Below, piece after piece: positions 40,455 to 49,993 of a DNA stretch of 64,000 bases. Made by a program: the position numbers and the translations under genes. The stretch lies in assembly GCA_902494515.1 (NCBI GenBank), contig CABUTS010000003.1:1-64000 (forward strand). The letters run 5' to 3'. The number at the start of each line of letters is the position of its first letter. The stretch's first letter is position 1. This stretch comes from an uncultured Muribaculaceae bacterium. Lineage in GTDB: Bacteria; Bacteroidota; Bacteroidia; Bacteroidales; Muribaculaceae. The notes under the pieces were generated by a model, which was not told the DNA's origin, made no database searches, and saw only the letters and a list, made by a program, of their open reading frames with translations.

Positions 40455-41450
40455 TTATTGCTGTTCCGGACAGCAGGCTGCGTCGTCGGCATCAAGAAAC
40501 CGCGGGCCAACACCTTCGTGGGTGATTTTTACCGGCGCGATGCTCCCGTCGGGGTTGAAAACCAGCCGGTCGATGCAGGTGTGGCGGTGGTCGCGCCCGG
40601 TGTCGCCCAGAGGTCTGCGGTGATAGACGATGTAATATTCGTCATGTCTCGGAATCCGGATTACCGAATGGTGGCCGGCGCCGGTGGCGACTTCGGGGTC
40701 GGCGGCGAGTATCTTGGCCTGACGGACAAACGGCCCGAAGGGGGTGTCGGAAACCGAGTAGGCCACGGAATAGTCCGGACCTCCCCAGCCCCCTTCGCTC
40801 CACATGAAGTAGTACTTCCCGTTGCGTTTGAGCATGAAAGGCCCTTCGACATACCCCTCGGGAGTGACTTCGCGGTAGATGCTTCCGTCGTTCCAGGGGA
40901 GGAGCCCGGTGAAATCCTCGTTGAGCCGCACCATGTTGCAGTGACCCCAGCCGCCGTAGTACATATACCACTGGCCGTTGTCGTCGTGGAATACGAACTG
41001 GTCGATAGGCTGCGCGCCGTTTACGATGTCGTTGATGAGCGGTTTGCCGAGCAGGTCCCTGAACGGACCCTCGGGACGGTCGGCCACAGCAACGCCGATG
41101 CCGCCGGTTTCACCCTCGTGGACGTCGTTGGCCGAGAAGAACAGGAAGTATTTCCCCCGGTTCTCGACGATTGCCGGCGCCCACAGGCATTTTTCGGCCC
41201 AGCGGACCTCGGCGGTGTCGATGATTGCATGATGGCGCTCCCAGTTCACGAGGTCTTTCGATGAAAAGCAGTCGATGAAGGTCTGATTTTCATAGAGGTC
41301 GCTCCAAGTCGGGTAAATCCAGTATGTGTCGCCGAAAACCACCCCTTCGGGGTCGGCATACCACCCGTCGAACACCGGATTTTTGGCCGGCAGCGCGGGC
41401 GCCAGCATCATCAGTCCGGTAATCGCGGTTATCAGTCGTAGTTTATTCAT
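40455..41450 (-). CDS. GH43 family glycosidase
   Basis: 331 residues with a signal peptide (ITGLMMLAPALPA). A single five-bladed propeller with the GH43 catalytic set: general base in WYADPEGVVF, transition-state Asp in QPIDQFVFHDD, and acid in YVEGPFMLKRNGKYYFMWS. An active arabinofuranosidase or xylosidase is expected. ATG 41450 (MNKLRLITAI) is chosen because it opens the signal peptide; the upstream ATG adds seven unlikely residues. The C-terminus ends in a Cys-rich AACCPEQQ. It is between the DUF1735-type lipoprotein and GH43-SGNH in the operon. Confidence 0.92.
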   Translation of the reverse strand: MNKLRLITAITGLMMLAPALPAKNPVFDGWYADPEGVVFGDTYWIYPTWSDLYENQTFIDCFSSKDLVNWERHHAIIDTAEVRWAEKCLWAPAIVENRGKYFLFFSANDVHEGETGGIGVAVADRPEGPFRDLLGKPLINDIVNGAQPIDQFVFHDDNGQWYMYYGGWGHCNMVRLNEDFTGLLPWNDGSIYREVTPEGYVEGPFMLKRNGKYYFMWSEGGWGGPDYSVAYSVSDTPFGPFVRQAKILAADPEVATGAGHHSVIRIPRHDEYYIVYHRRPLGDTGRDHRHTCIDRLVFNPDGSIAPVKITHEGVGPRFLDADDAACCPEQQ

Positions 41451-41531
41451 CAATAATGGCGGATTGAGCAACCGCCGCCATGGAGGGTTGACATAGCGGC
41501 GGCTGTTAATAGGAATTTTAGAATCTGGAGA

Positions 41532-42581
41532 TTACTGGAAGTCGATCTGGTCCTCCTCAGGCATCTGAGTGTTGAGGCGGCGCTCCATGGCTATGGTGCC
41601 GTTGACGTTGTATTCGATTTCGGAACCTATGGCCGACATGTAGTCGGTGAAGTTGTAGTCCATGTCGTTGATGATTACGGTGCGGCGCATGATGTAGCTC
41701 TGCACTTCATCGTCCTGCTCGAGGATGGTGAACTTGGCGACCTTGTTGGCCGTGAATTTCATCGCGGGATTGTTGCAGGTCAGAGTCACGTCGCCGCGCT
41801 TGCCGTCGGAGCTGGTGGGGGTGAAGGTGGCGTAGATCTTGAAGTTGCGGCGCAGCTGGGAGTTCTCGTTGAAGTTGCCGGCGTAGAAGAACACGGTGTT
41901 GGAGTTCACTACGTAGGCCTCTACGGTGGTCATACCGCCCGGTTCGTTGTCGGTTACGCCGCCGGAGACGATGTAGAACTTCAGGTTACCGGCCTGATAC
42001 TCGCCGGAGTAGGTGGTGTAGGGGAGAACGCGCAGCATTGCGGTGGCGTAGTTCTTGCGGGGGTTGCGCTCGTAGCCCTCGCCGGGAGCCACGGTCAGCG
42101 GCAGCAGATAGCGCTGCGAAAGGTCGATGCCGTTGAAGTGGAAACGGAGGCGGAGCAGCGATTTGTTCTCGCCGGCCTTGATGCCGATGGTCTCGGGGAC
42201 ATCGGCGTACTCCCACATATCGTTGTACCACAGGTCCTTGCGGGTGCTGAAACGCTCGTAGTTGAGGGTGGGGAGGGTATCGGAGTGGGCGATGTTCACC
42301 GTCAGGTTGGAGGGGTTGTCGGTGGAGCCGCTGACGAGAACCGGGAGGTCGTAGTGCGACTCACCTTCGGCGCCGTAGAGCGGCGAGCCGTCCTCATTGC
42401 TGCGGGTGTAGGGGACATAGACGGTTGTCACGCCGACGTTGTCACCCGCGGTGGCCAGAGGGGCCTTGAAGCTGATGTAGTGGGCATACTGTTCCTCTTC
42501 CCAGTCGTCGTTGCAGGAGGTCAGGGCCGGAGCAATCATGCTTGCTGCAAGAAGCAGCGGTATATAAAGTCTTTTGGACAT
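41532..42581 (-). CDS. DUF1735-type surface lipoprotein
   Basis: 349 residues with lipobox LTSCND (Cys about residue 23). Beta-rich with the DUF1735/BT_3987 pattern (VYVPYTRSNEDG, LPVLVSGSTDNPSNLTV, GIKAGENKSLLRLRF, LPLTVA). A C-terminal domain (about 190-349) with TTVEAYVVNSNTVFFYAG and MDYNFTDYMSAIGSEIEYN resembles the DUF4973/4361 modules found beside SusD in arabinan-type PULs. It probably binds glycan on the cell surface. It lies 93 bases after SusD, in the same direction. Confidence 0.82.
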   Translation of the reverse strand: MSKRLYIPLLLAASMIAPALTSCNDDWEEEQYAHYISFKAPLATAGDNVGVTTVYVPYTRSNEDGSPLYGAEGESHYDLPVLVSGSTDNPSNLTVNIAHSDTLPTLNYERFSTRKDLWYNDMWEYADVPETIGIKAGENKSLLRLRFHFNGIDLSQRYLLPLTVAPGEGYERNPRKNYATAMLRVLPYTTYSGEYQAGNLKFYIVSGGVTDNEPGGMTTVEAYVVNSNTVFFYAGNFNENSQLRRNFKIYATFTPTSSDGKRGDVTLTCNNPAMKFTANKVAKFTILEQDDEVQSYIMRRTVIINDMDYNFTDYMSAIGSEIEYNVNGTIAMERRLNTQMPEEDQIDFQ

Positions 42582-42610
42582 AATGGTTGACTTTTTGTTG
42601 ATTAGCCGAA

Positions 42611-42656
42611 AAAAATCTGCTTATCGGTGAAAGCTGAAAAATCTGCTTATCGGTGA
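42611..42656. repeat. Direct repeat between SusD and the DUF1735-type gene
   Basis: AAAAATCTGCTTATCGGTGA occurs exactly at 42611-42630 and 42637-42656 (period 26). Confidence 0.92.
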
Positions 42657-42674
42657 TTGGACTTGGTGGGAGGA

Positions 42675-44849
42675 TTAATCGTAGTACTGCCATCCGGGCG
42701 ACTGAACGAGCGCCTTGTTGCGCTTGAGTTCGTTGAAGCTGATGGGCCAGAAGTACATCTTCTCGGAGAAGACGGTCGGGAGGTCGTAGACGGGGACGAC
42801 CTTCTGGAACTCATCCTGCTGCTTGGCGGTCATCAGCACGTTGCAGCCGTAGACGGTCTTGGATTCCTCGACGGGGGCATCCATCCAGCGGCGGAGGTCG
42901 TAGTAGCGCTTGCCTTCGGCGAGGAACTCGATCATGCGCTCGCGTTTGATTTTGGTGCGGAAGATGTCGGCGTCGCCGTAGTCAGCGGAGGTGTAGTCGG
43001 GGATGCCGGCGCGGATACGTACGGGGCGCACGCCGCGCTTCATCTCGTTGATGTCGCGGGAGATGTTGTAGACCTGCGAGCCGTCCCAGGAGGCGATCTG
43101 ATAGGATCCGGTCAGCTCGTTGAGGGCCTCGGCGTAGAGCAGCAGGATGTCGGCGTAGCGGATGGCGGGTTCCCACTTCTGCACGATGTGGCTGTAGTCG
43201 TTGCCGTCGCGGACCGCACGCCAGTCGGCGGGGTTCACAAACTTCTTGCAGCCGATGCCGGTGCGGAGGTAATAGCCGGTGTTGGTGTAACCGTTGTTCT
43301 GAACTTCTGTTTTGTCGCCGCTGCCGGCGGAGACAGTGCCGCGCCAGTAGTAAACCTGCATGTAGTGGTTGGGTTTGTCGGGATTGGCGTTCCACCAGTA
43401 TGAGCCGTTGAACGAAACGCAGGCGTAGAAGCGGGGTTCGCGTTCGGCGTACTGCATCGACACACCCTGTCCGAGCGGGGGATACTTGGTGTAGGGATTT
43501 TCGCCGCGGGCGTTGGTGGTCCATCCCTTGCGGCGGGCCGAACCGTCGCCGCCGTTCATCTCGCTGTCCTTGCCGGGGCAGTCGGAGCCGTCGAGCATGT
43601 AGTAGGCGTCGACCATCTTCTGGGTCAGGCCGTGGCAGTTGAAGCCGAAGAGCGAGTTGGGCATCTGGTGGGTGACGAGGGCGTCGATGCTCTGGTGACG
43701 GCTGGTGCCGACGTTGTAGCCGCGGGAGAAGATGATTTCGGAGTTGTTCAGGTCAGCGACGCCGTTGAAGAGGTCGCGGTACGAGAGGTAGGGGTCGATG
43801 TCGGCGTAGCCTTCGGGCCAGGGCTTCTCGGAGAAGTCGTTGTCCTTGAAGGGGGTGATGGTGACGGGATAACCGGTGGTGCGGTTGTCGACGGTGTTTA
43901 CACCAACGTGGAAGAGTTCATAGTGGGCGGGACACTCGATGACGTCGCGGCAGGCGGCAGCGGCGCGGGCCCACTTGCTTTCGTCGTAGGTCAGGCCCAG
44001 CAGGGGAGTGCCGTCGTTGTTGGTGAAGTTCTTGGCGAAGGCGTCGCTGACACCGGCGGGGTGGGAGCCGTTGGCCAGCTGACCGTTGGCCAGCGGCGAG
44101 GCGGCGTAGATGAAGGCCAGGGCGCGGGTGGCCAGGGCGGCGCCGCGGGTCGGGCGCACGAGGTTCTCGGAGCTGGTGTTGCCGGAGAAGCGGCTCCAGT
44201 TCTGGAGCTCGTTGGCGGCCTGGATCATTTCATCGCCGATGAACTGGGCTACCTCCTCGTAGGTGCTGCGGGGGGTGGCGAGGTCGGTGTAGTCGAGGGT
44301 GTAGTCAGCGCCTTTGTCGGGCATGATGGGCACCGGACCGTAGCGGCGCATCAGTAGCCAGTAGTAGTAAGCGCGGACGAAGCGGGCCTGGCCCTTCATG
44401 TCGAGGCGCTGCTCCTCGGTCATGGCGGTGTTGCGGTCGATGTTGTGGATGAAGACCGAAGCCTGGTAGATGCCGCGGTAGGCGTCGCGCCAGAAGTTGG
44501 AGCCGTAGTTCTCGTCGTAGTCGCCCTGCTTGAAGGCGTTGTAGGATTCCATGGCATCGTATTCGGTCTGATAACGGTTGTCGCGGTCGCCATAGTAGTA
44601 GTCGTCGGCGAAGTTGTGCAGACCTACGCTGTGGCGTTCCTTGGTGCACACTTCGGCAAGGTCGGTGCGCAGGTAGCTGTAAGCCTGCGCCAGCCAGCCG
44701 TTGGTCTGGTTGATGTCGGTGAACACCGACTCGATCGTGCGGCGGTCATCGAAATATTTGTCGGCATCGAGTGTGTCCTCGCAGCCGGTGAGGTATGCGC
44801 TCATGGCCAGGGCCAGGACAGAAACTGATTTGACTATATATTTTTTCAT
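42675..44849 (-). CDS. SusD/RagB-family lipoprotein
   Basis: 724 residues, longer than most SusD proteins (about 500-600). Lipobox YLTGCED. TPR-like region MKGQARFVRAYYYWLLMRRYG, AIRYADILLLYAEALNEL, and the C-terminal RERMIEFLAEGKRYYDLRRWMDAP are diagnostic. It caps the SusC encoded 65 bases upstream and captures glycan chains. The extra length lies in loops around residues 300-520, rich in Trp, Tyr and Asn (for example SYWWNANPDKPNHYMQVYYW), plausible for a broad aromatic binding surface. Confidence 0.95.
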   Translation of the reverse strand: MKKYIVKSVSVLALAMSAYLTGCEDTLDADKYFDDRRTIESVFTDINQTNGWLAQAYSYLRTDLAEVCTKERHSVGLHNFADDYYYGDRDNRYQTEYDAMESYNAFKQGDYDENYGSNFWRDAYRGIYQASVFIHNIDRNTAMTEEQRLDMKGQARFVRAYYYWLLMRRYGPVPIMPDKGADYTLDYTDLATPRSTYEEVAQFIGDEMIQAANELQNWSRFSGNTSSENLVRPTRGAALATRALAFIYAASPLANGQLANGSHPAGVSDAFAKNFTNNDGTPLLGLTYDESKWARAAAACRDVIECPAHYELFHVGVNTVDNRTTGYPVTITPFKDNDFSEKPWPEGYADIDPYLSYRDLFNGVADLNNSEIIFSRGYNVGTSRHQSIDALVTHQMPNSLFGFNCHGLTQKMVDAYYMLDGSDCPGKDSEMNGGDGSARRKGWTTNARGENPYTKYPPLGQGVSMQYAEREPRFYACVSFNGSYWWNANPDKPNHYMQVYYWRGTVSAGSGDKTEVQNNGYTNTGYYLRTGIGCKKFVNPADWRAVRDGNDYSHIVQKWEPAIRYADILLLYAEALNELTGSYQIASWDGSQVYNISRDINEMKRGVRPVRIRAGIPDYTSADYGDADIFRTKIKRERMIEFLAEGKRYYDLRRWMDAPVEESKTVYGCNVLMTAKQQDEFQKVVPVYDLPTVFSEKMYFWPISFNELKRNKALVQSPGWQYYD

Positions 44850-44914
44850 GAGTTCTGATTATTAGATCTTAATCTGAATTGGATTAACCGGTGAAAGTCT
44901 TGTCAATCCGGGAA

Positions 44915-47900
44915 TTAGAGATTAACCTGGATACCGGCGGTTACGGAACGGGTGATGGGGTAAGCCTCGCCGTTGGAGCTGCCCATTTCGGGGTCCCAAA
45001 GCTTGAAGTTGCTCCATGTCAGCAGGTTGGTGCCCTGGAGGTAGAAGCGCACGGACTTGAAGTGGATCTTGTCGGTGAAGTTCTTCGGCAGGGTGTAGCC
45101 GACTTCGAGGTTCTTCAGACGGAGGTAGCTGACGTCGCGCAGCCAGTAGGAGGAATTGCGGTAGTTGTTGTGGCTGGCGTTGTTCTCGCAGAGCACCAGT
45201 CGGGGATAGGAGGCGTTGGGGTCCTCGTTGGCTGGGATGCCGAGGGTTGCGGCGGTCTCGGAGTCGACCCAGCGGTCCTTGACGAGGTCGTTGAGAATCT
45301 GGCCGTAGCGGTCCTGGCTGAAAGCCCAGACGGTCTTGCCGTTGATCAGCACGGAGGACTTGCCGGTGCCCTGGAAGTGGAGGTTGAAGTCGAAGCCTTT
45401 CCAGTGGAGCGAAGCACCCAGACCGTAGATGAAGTTGGGGGTGGTGGTGGCGCCGATGGCCACTTCGTCGCCGTTGTCCACGATACCGTCGCCGTTGACG
45501 TCGCGGTACTTGATATCACCGGGCTGAACGTCGCCGAACATCTGCTTCGGGGAGTTGCGGATATCGTCGTAGTCGGCGAAGAGCCCCTCGGCGATGAGAC
45601 CGCGCAGCTGGTTCACGCGATAGCCGGTCTGATACTGGTAGGGATAGACGTTGTTCTCGACATCGTAGTTGAGGATGGTGTTCTTGGAGTAGGTGAAGTT
45701 ACCGCGGACGGTGAGGGTTGCCTCGCCGATCATGCTCTCGAAGCGGAAGTTGCCGTCGACACCTTCGAGCTTGGTGGCGCCCACGTTGGCCGAGGGTGCC
45801 TGCTCCAGACCGAGGATGTCGGGGAGGTAGTTGCGGACCATGTAGATGCCGGTACGTTTCTCATGGAAGTAGTCGGCCGTCAGGGTGAAGCGGTTGTTGA
45901 ACAGGGCCAGGTCGATGCCGACGTCCTGCTTCGTGGCGACTTCCCAGGTCACGTTGGTCGAAGCCAGCGAGGAGTAGTGGACGCCGTGCTGATATTCGCC
46001 GCGGGTGGGGGAGCCGATGGTACCGAAGTTGTAGACGTTGTCGCCGGAGTAGTCGATGGTGTAGAGGTAGGGGAAGCGGTTGTCGCCGAGGCGGTCGTTA
46101 CCCACGCGGCCCCAGGAGTAGCGGATCTTGAACATATCCAGCCAGGTGATATCCTTCATGAAGTTCTCGCGGGTGATGTTCCAGGCGCCGGAAACGGCGG
46201 GGAAGAAACCGAAGCGGTGGCCGTCGGCGAAGTTCTCGGAACCGTTGTAACCGAAGTTGAAGTCCACGAAGTAGCGGTAGTCCCAGTTGTAGTAAACCTG
46301 ACCGGCGAGGGCCATGTTCTTGCGCGAAACGCCGTTCTTGATGTCTTCGCCGATGTTCTGGGTGGCGATGGAGGAGTCGTAGGTGTACTTGAGGTTGGCG
46401 CCGACGTTGTGCTTCTCGGCGAAGGTGCGGTTGTAGCTCAGAAGGAGGTCAAGGAAGGTGCGGCGCGAGCCGTCGTTGCCGGAGCTCTGGACCATGTCCA
46501 TCTTGTCCTTGATTTTGTCGAAGATGATCTCGCCGGTTTCCTTGTCGCGGCCGTTGGCATACCAGCGGTCGGGCTGCTGACGGTGGTTGATGTAGTTGAA
46601 GTTATAGGTGTCGTAGCCGAAGCGGCCGGTGAACTTCAGGCCGGGGGTGATGAAGCGGAGGTCCTGCTCCAGGGCTACGTTGTTCTGCAGGTTGTTGTTC
46701 CATTCCTGGTTGTAGCCGGTCTGGGTGGTCATAACCCAGGGGTTGGTGCGGAGGTCATCGCGGTTCATGTTGATCATCGGCACATAACCGTTGGAGTACA
46801 TGATGGGGGTCAGGATGGCGTTGTAACCGAACAGGGAGTTCCAGGTGTCGGTGTCGCCCATACCGGGGGAGTTACGCATCGAGAGGTCTCCGGAGGTTCC
46901 CAAGCGCAGCAGGGTGGTGGAGGTCAGGTCGATGTCGACGTTCAGGCGGTAGTTCCAGCGGTTGTAGTTGGCGTTGGTGTTGTACTTGTCGCGCAGGGTG
47001 GCGTCGGTCTTGTACATACCCTCGTCGTTGACGTAGGAGATCGAAGCGTAGTAGCGGACCGAGTTGCCGCCGCCGCTGATGTTCACGTTGGTGCGGTAGC
47101 TCATGGCGCCGTCCTTCAGGATGAGGTCCTTCCAGTTGACGTTGGGGTAGAGGTCGGGGTCGAGCCCGGTGCGGAACAGGTCGATTTCGGCCGGGGAGTA
47201 GTACATGCCGCGGCTGCGGGTGATGAAGGCTTCGTTCAGAAGGTTGGCGTAGGTTACGCCGTCGACGAACTCGGGGGTCTTGGTGCGGGCGTTGTAGGAG
47301 GTCTCGAACTTCACGTTCACGTCGAACTGGCCCGGTTTACCATGTTTGGTGGTGATGAGGATAACACCGTTGGCACCCTTTGAACCGTAGATGGCGGTTG
47401 CGGAGGCATCCTTGAGGACGGTGAAGGTTTCGATATCCTCGATGTTCAGGTCGTCGATGCTCTCGCGCTCGAAACCGTCGACCAGAATGTAGGCACCGTC
47501 GCCGGCACCGAAGGTCGAGATACCGCGGATCCAGAACTCCGAGCGGTTCTTGCCGGGCTGACCGGAGGTCTGCATGGCAATGACGCCGGGGACGTTACCG
47601 GCCAGAGCGTTCGAGAGGTTCGAGGTGTTGTAGTGCTTCATGTCGTTGACGTCGACATTGGTCACGGCGCCGGTCACGGTGATTTTCTTCCGCTGACCCA
47701 TACCGGTCACGACTACTTCGTTGAGGGCGGTGGTGGATTCCTCCATCTTGATCTCGTTGTTGTTGCGCGAGAGGGTGCGGACGGGGAGCTCCAGGTTCTT
47801 CATGCCGACGTATGAGAATGTCACGAAGCGGCAGTTGTCGGGGATGTCGATCGAGAATTCACCGTCGATATTTGTCGTCACGCCGACCTGGGAGCCTTTG

Positions 47901-48031
47901 GCCATGACGGAGACACCGATCAGGGGTTCGCCGTCGACGGCGCTCACCACGGTGCCGGTATATACTTTGGCGATCGCTGAGCCGGCGGTGAGGACCGCAG
48001 CGGCGAGCAGCGCTGTTAATCGCAGTTTCAT
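44915..48031 (-). CDS. SusC-like TonB-dependent outer-membrane transporter
   Basis: 1038 residues, full length. Signal peptide (LLAAAVLTAGSAIA), carboxypeptidase-D-like domain (about 25-95: VYTGTVVSAVDGEPLIGVSV, GEFSIDIPD, FSYVGM), TonB-box region (LNEVVVTGMG), plug (ALAGNVPGVIAMQTSGQPG, ATAIYGSKGANGVILITTK) and a 22-strand barrel ending VTAGIQVNL. It imports oligosaccharides with the SusD lid encoded downstream. The gene lies 22 bases after the IPT/NHL lipoprotein, so transcription begins upstream of that gene. Confidence 0.96.
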   Translation of the reverse strand: MKLRLTALLAAAVLTAGSAIAKVYTGTVVSAVDGEPLIGVSVMAKGSQVGVTTNIDGEFSIDIPDNCRFVTFSYVGMKNLELPVRTLSRNNNEIKMEESTTALNEVVVTGMGQRKKITVTGAVTNVDVNDMKHYNTSNLSNALAGNVPGVIAMQTSGQPGKNRSEFWIRGISTFGAGDGAYILVDGFERESIDDLNIEDIETFTVLKDASATAIYGSKGANGVILITTKHGKPGQFDVNVKFETSYNARTKTPEFVDGVTYANLLNEAFITRSRGMYYSPAEIDLFRTGLDPDLYPNVNWKDLILKDGAMSYRTNVNISGGGNSVRYYASISYVNDEGMYKTDATLRDKYNTNANYNRWNYRLNVDIDLTSTTLLRLGTSGDLSMRNSPGMGDTDTWNSLFGYNAILTPIMYSNGYVPMINMNRDDLRTNPWVMTTQTGYNQEWNNNLQNNVALEQDLRFITPGLKFTGRFGYDTYNFNYINHRQQPDRWYANGRDKETGEIIFDKIKDKMDMVQSSGNDGSRRTFLDLLLSYNRTFAEKHNVGANLKYTYDSSIATQNIGEDIKNGVSRKNMALAGQVYYNWDYRYFVDFNFGYNGSENFADGHRFGFFPAVSGAWNITRENFMKDITWLDMFKIRYSWGRVGNDRLGDNRFPYLYTIDYSGDNVYNFGTIGSPTRGEYQHGVHYSSLASTNVTWEVATKQDVGIDLALFNNRFTLTADYFHEKRTGIYMVRNYLPDILGLEQAPSANVGATKLEGVDGNFRFESMIGEATLTVRGNFTYSKNTILNYDVENNVYPYQYQTGYRVNQLRGLIAEGLFADYDDIRNSPKQMFGDVQPGDIKYRDVNGDGIVDNGDEVAIGATTTPNFIYGLGASLHWKGFDFNLHFQGTGKSSVLINGKTVWAFSQDRYGQILNDLVKDRWVDSETAATLGIPANEDPNASYPRLVLCENNASHNNYRNSSYWLRDVSYLRLKNLEVGYTLPKNFTDKIHFKSVRFYLQGTNLLTWSNFKLWDPEMGSSNGEAYPITRSVTAGIQVNL

Positions 48032-48053
48032 GTGCTGAATGTTAAGTGGTTAG

Positions 48054-49607
48054 TTATTCCTCGTTGGTTTCCATGCCGATAGTGCGGATCGAGCGGTTGT
48101 TGTGGTCCAGCACATAGAAACGGTCGCGGGGTTCGTCGTAGGCGATGCCGGTGACGTCGCGGAAGCGGGCCTGCTGGCGCAGGTCGCCGTTCTCGGTACC
48201 CCAGATGTTGCCGTTGGTCGAGGGGGCGCGGCCGGCGAAGGTGCGCACCAGACCGTCGGGGGTGATGTAGCGGACGCAGAAGTTCAGGCAGTCGCAGAAG
48301 TAGTAGTCGTAGACATCGTCGCGCCCTTCGGCCACATATTCGGGATTCTTCACGAACACGCCCTGGTAGGGACGGTTCACGCGCACGTTGGTGCCGACGG
48401 CGTCGGTCCAGCCGGCGATACCGTTGGCGCCGGCGATGATGTAGGGTGTGGTGAACTCCTTCTTCGACCAGTCGTAGTCGGTGCGGAGGATATAGCTGCG
48501 GTTGATTACGGTCAGGTAGGCGTAGTTGCCCGAGGGGTGGATGGTGATCTGGAACTCATAGCTGGGGTCCATGATCTTGAAGAGTTCCTTGAAGCAGCCG
48601 TCTTCGAGGTAGCCGGTCCAGGTGAGCGGCTCGCCGCTGGCGTCGGTGTCGCCGCGGAGCACTGCCAGGTAGTCGTCGAGGTTGCAACGGAACAGCTGGC
48701 CGTTCTCATAGCTGTTGAAGTAGATTTCGCCGTTGACGGGGTGAACGGCAACGCCGTTGCACTGCTTGTAGGAAACCAGAGGCTGGCACGAGGAGCGGTC
48801 GGTGAAGGTGCCGTCGGCGTTGCGGGTCACAATCCACACGCTGGTGGAGTGGAGGGCGTTGTCGTCGCGGTCGGTCGACACGAGCATGTACTTGCCGTCG
48901 AGGGTGAAGGCGATGTTGCGCAGACGTTTGGTCTGGAACTTGGTGGCCGACATGGCGCGCTCCACGGTCTCGTTTTTCAGGTCGAGCATGGCGATCATGC
49001 CGTCGGAGCGGTCGTAGGCTACGTAGAGATGGTCGGGGTAGAGGGGGTCGAGGGCCATGCAGCCTTCGGCGTTGAAACCGCAGGCTTCGTCGAACGAACC
49101 CCAGACTTCGCCCTGGTCGTCGTTTTCATTACGCCAGCCGCAGAGGGTGCCCACGACTTTCTTGGGGGTGTACTGGAAGAGATTCGGCGACACGCCGCGC
49201 ACTTCCTGGCCCCCCTCGGGGGTAACCACAACCTCCACTTCACCCTTGTAGGTGGTGTTGTCGGAGTATGCTCCGGCGGGGATGTAGGCGTAGAGTTTGT
49301 CGGATTTCACATTCACGACAACAGCCTTTTTGCCTCCGATGAACACGGAGACCATCTCCTTGTCGTTGCCGAAGTTGCTGCCGTAAATGATAATGTCCTC
49401 CTGCGAGCCGCCGCTCTCAGGAGTGAAGGTTGTGACGGTCACCGGTTTCGACGGGTCGAACGGATCGGAGGGCTGCTCGAAGATGAGCTCCTTGTTGTCG
49501 TCGTCACACGATGTCATCGCTGCTCCCGACGCCATCAGGCATATCCCGAGCAGGAGTTTCGGGACGACCTTGAGCGTAGAATGCACTTTGTCTGGTTTAA
49601 CTTTCAT
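48054..49607 (-). CDS. IPT/TIG-NHL surface lipoprotein (glycan-binding type)
   Basis: 517 residues, lipobox AMTSCDD (Cys about residue 34). An IPT/TIG domain (about 55-145: VTTFTPESGGSQEDIIIYGSNFG, VFIGGKKA, AYIPAG) is followed by an NHL/YncE-like propeller (about 150-517: GCMALDPLYPDHLYVAY, LRNIAFTLDGKYMLVST, GVAVHPVNGEIYFNS, DVTGIAYDEPRDRFYVLDHNNRSIRTI). Such proteins sit next to SusC in arabinan and xylan PULs and are taken to bind polysaccharide at the surface. First gene of the minus-strand operon and nearest to the control region at 49.6-50.0 kb. Confidence 0.88.
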   Translation of the reverse strand: MKVKPDKVHSTLKVVPKLLLGICLMASGAAMTSCDDDNKELIFEQPSDPFDPSKPVTVTTFTPESGGSQEDIIIYGSNFGNDKEMVSVFIGGKKAVVVNVKSDKLYAYIPAGAYSDNTTYKGEVEVVVTPEGGQEVRGVSPNLFQYTPKKVVGTLCGWRNENDDQGEVWGSFDEACGFNAEGCMALDPLYPDHLYVAYDRSDGMIAMLDLKNETVERAMSATKFQTKRLRNIAFTLDGKYMLVSTDRDDNALHSTSVWIVTRNADGTFTDRSSCQPLVSYKQCNGVAVHPVNGEIYFNSYENGQLFRCNLDDYLAVLRGDTDASGEPLTWTGYLEDGCFKELFKIMDPSYEFQITIHPSGNYAYLTVINRSYILRTDYDWSKKEFTTPYIIAGANGIAGWTDAVGTNVRVNRPYQGVFVKNPEYVAEGRDDVYDYYFCDCLNFCVRYITPDGLVRTFAGRAPSTNGNIWGTENGDLRQQARFRDVTGIAYDEPRDRFYVLDHNNRSIRTIGMETNEE

Positions 49608-49660
49608 GGTGTGAATATTATTGGTTTTTTATTAAATTCTGTTGAAACCTAAATCAATCC

Positions 49661-49705
49661 TTCCTAACTTATAATTGCACTGTCTTTCCTAACTTGTAAT
49701 TGTAC
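49661..49705. repeat. Direct repeat in the divergent control region
   Basis: TTCCTAACTTATAATTGCAC (49661-49680) and TTCCTAACTTGTAATTGTAC (49686-49705), period 25, two mismatches. The 25-base spacing puts both copies on nearly one face of the helix. It is within the leader or promoter region of the PUL operon, so it could be a paired activator site. Confidence 0.6.
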
Positions 49706-49822
49706 CGTGTATTTCATTCACGCTGCAAAGTAACCTAAAAACAGTGGGCAATTCGATAAAATTCAGTTCATATAATCTTAAAATCTGTTCAAAGGGGGCG
49801 CTACAGGCCTCCAGAGGCATGG

Positions 49823-49862
49823 AATTGTAATTTCCGGTCAAATCTGACCGGAAATTGCAATT
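49823..49862. promoter_or_regulatory. 18-bp inverted repeat in the divergent control region
   Basis: AATTGTAATTTCCGGTCA (49823-49840), loop AATC, then TGACCGGAAATTGCAATT (49845-49862), one mismatch. It sits between the PUL operon (minus) and the GH43-fold lipoprotein gene (plus), about 40 bases upstream of the latter's -7 element. It could be an operator for the HTCS or an RNA hairpin. Its GTAATTG core recurs in the direct repeats at 49661-49705. Confidence 0.6.
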
Positions 49863-49903
49863 ACTTTTTCGCAGGTAAGCGGGGCTGTTTCAATAAATTT
49901 TAT

Positions 49904-49911
49904 TAACTTTG
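49904..49911 (+). promoter_or_regulatory. Candidate -7 promoter element
   Basis: TAACTTTG, a full -7 match, 82 bases before ATG 49994. No TTTG at the usual 20-base distance, which would suit an activator-dependent promoter. Confidence 0.5.
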
Positions 49912-49993
49912 CCGTGTATAATAAACCCCTGCATCAGCCTGAACGATTCCCCGCAGTCTGAGTCCCGGAATTGTCCTGTTTTACTTTTAATCC

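Noticed and set aside
44891..47383. An 830-codon open frame antisense to SusC
   Set aside because: Val/Gly/Asp-rich low-information sequence caused by high GC at third positions of the SusC gene. SusC is full length with all domains.
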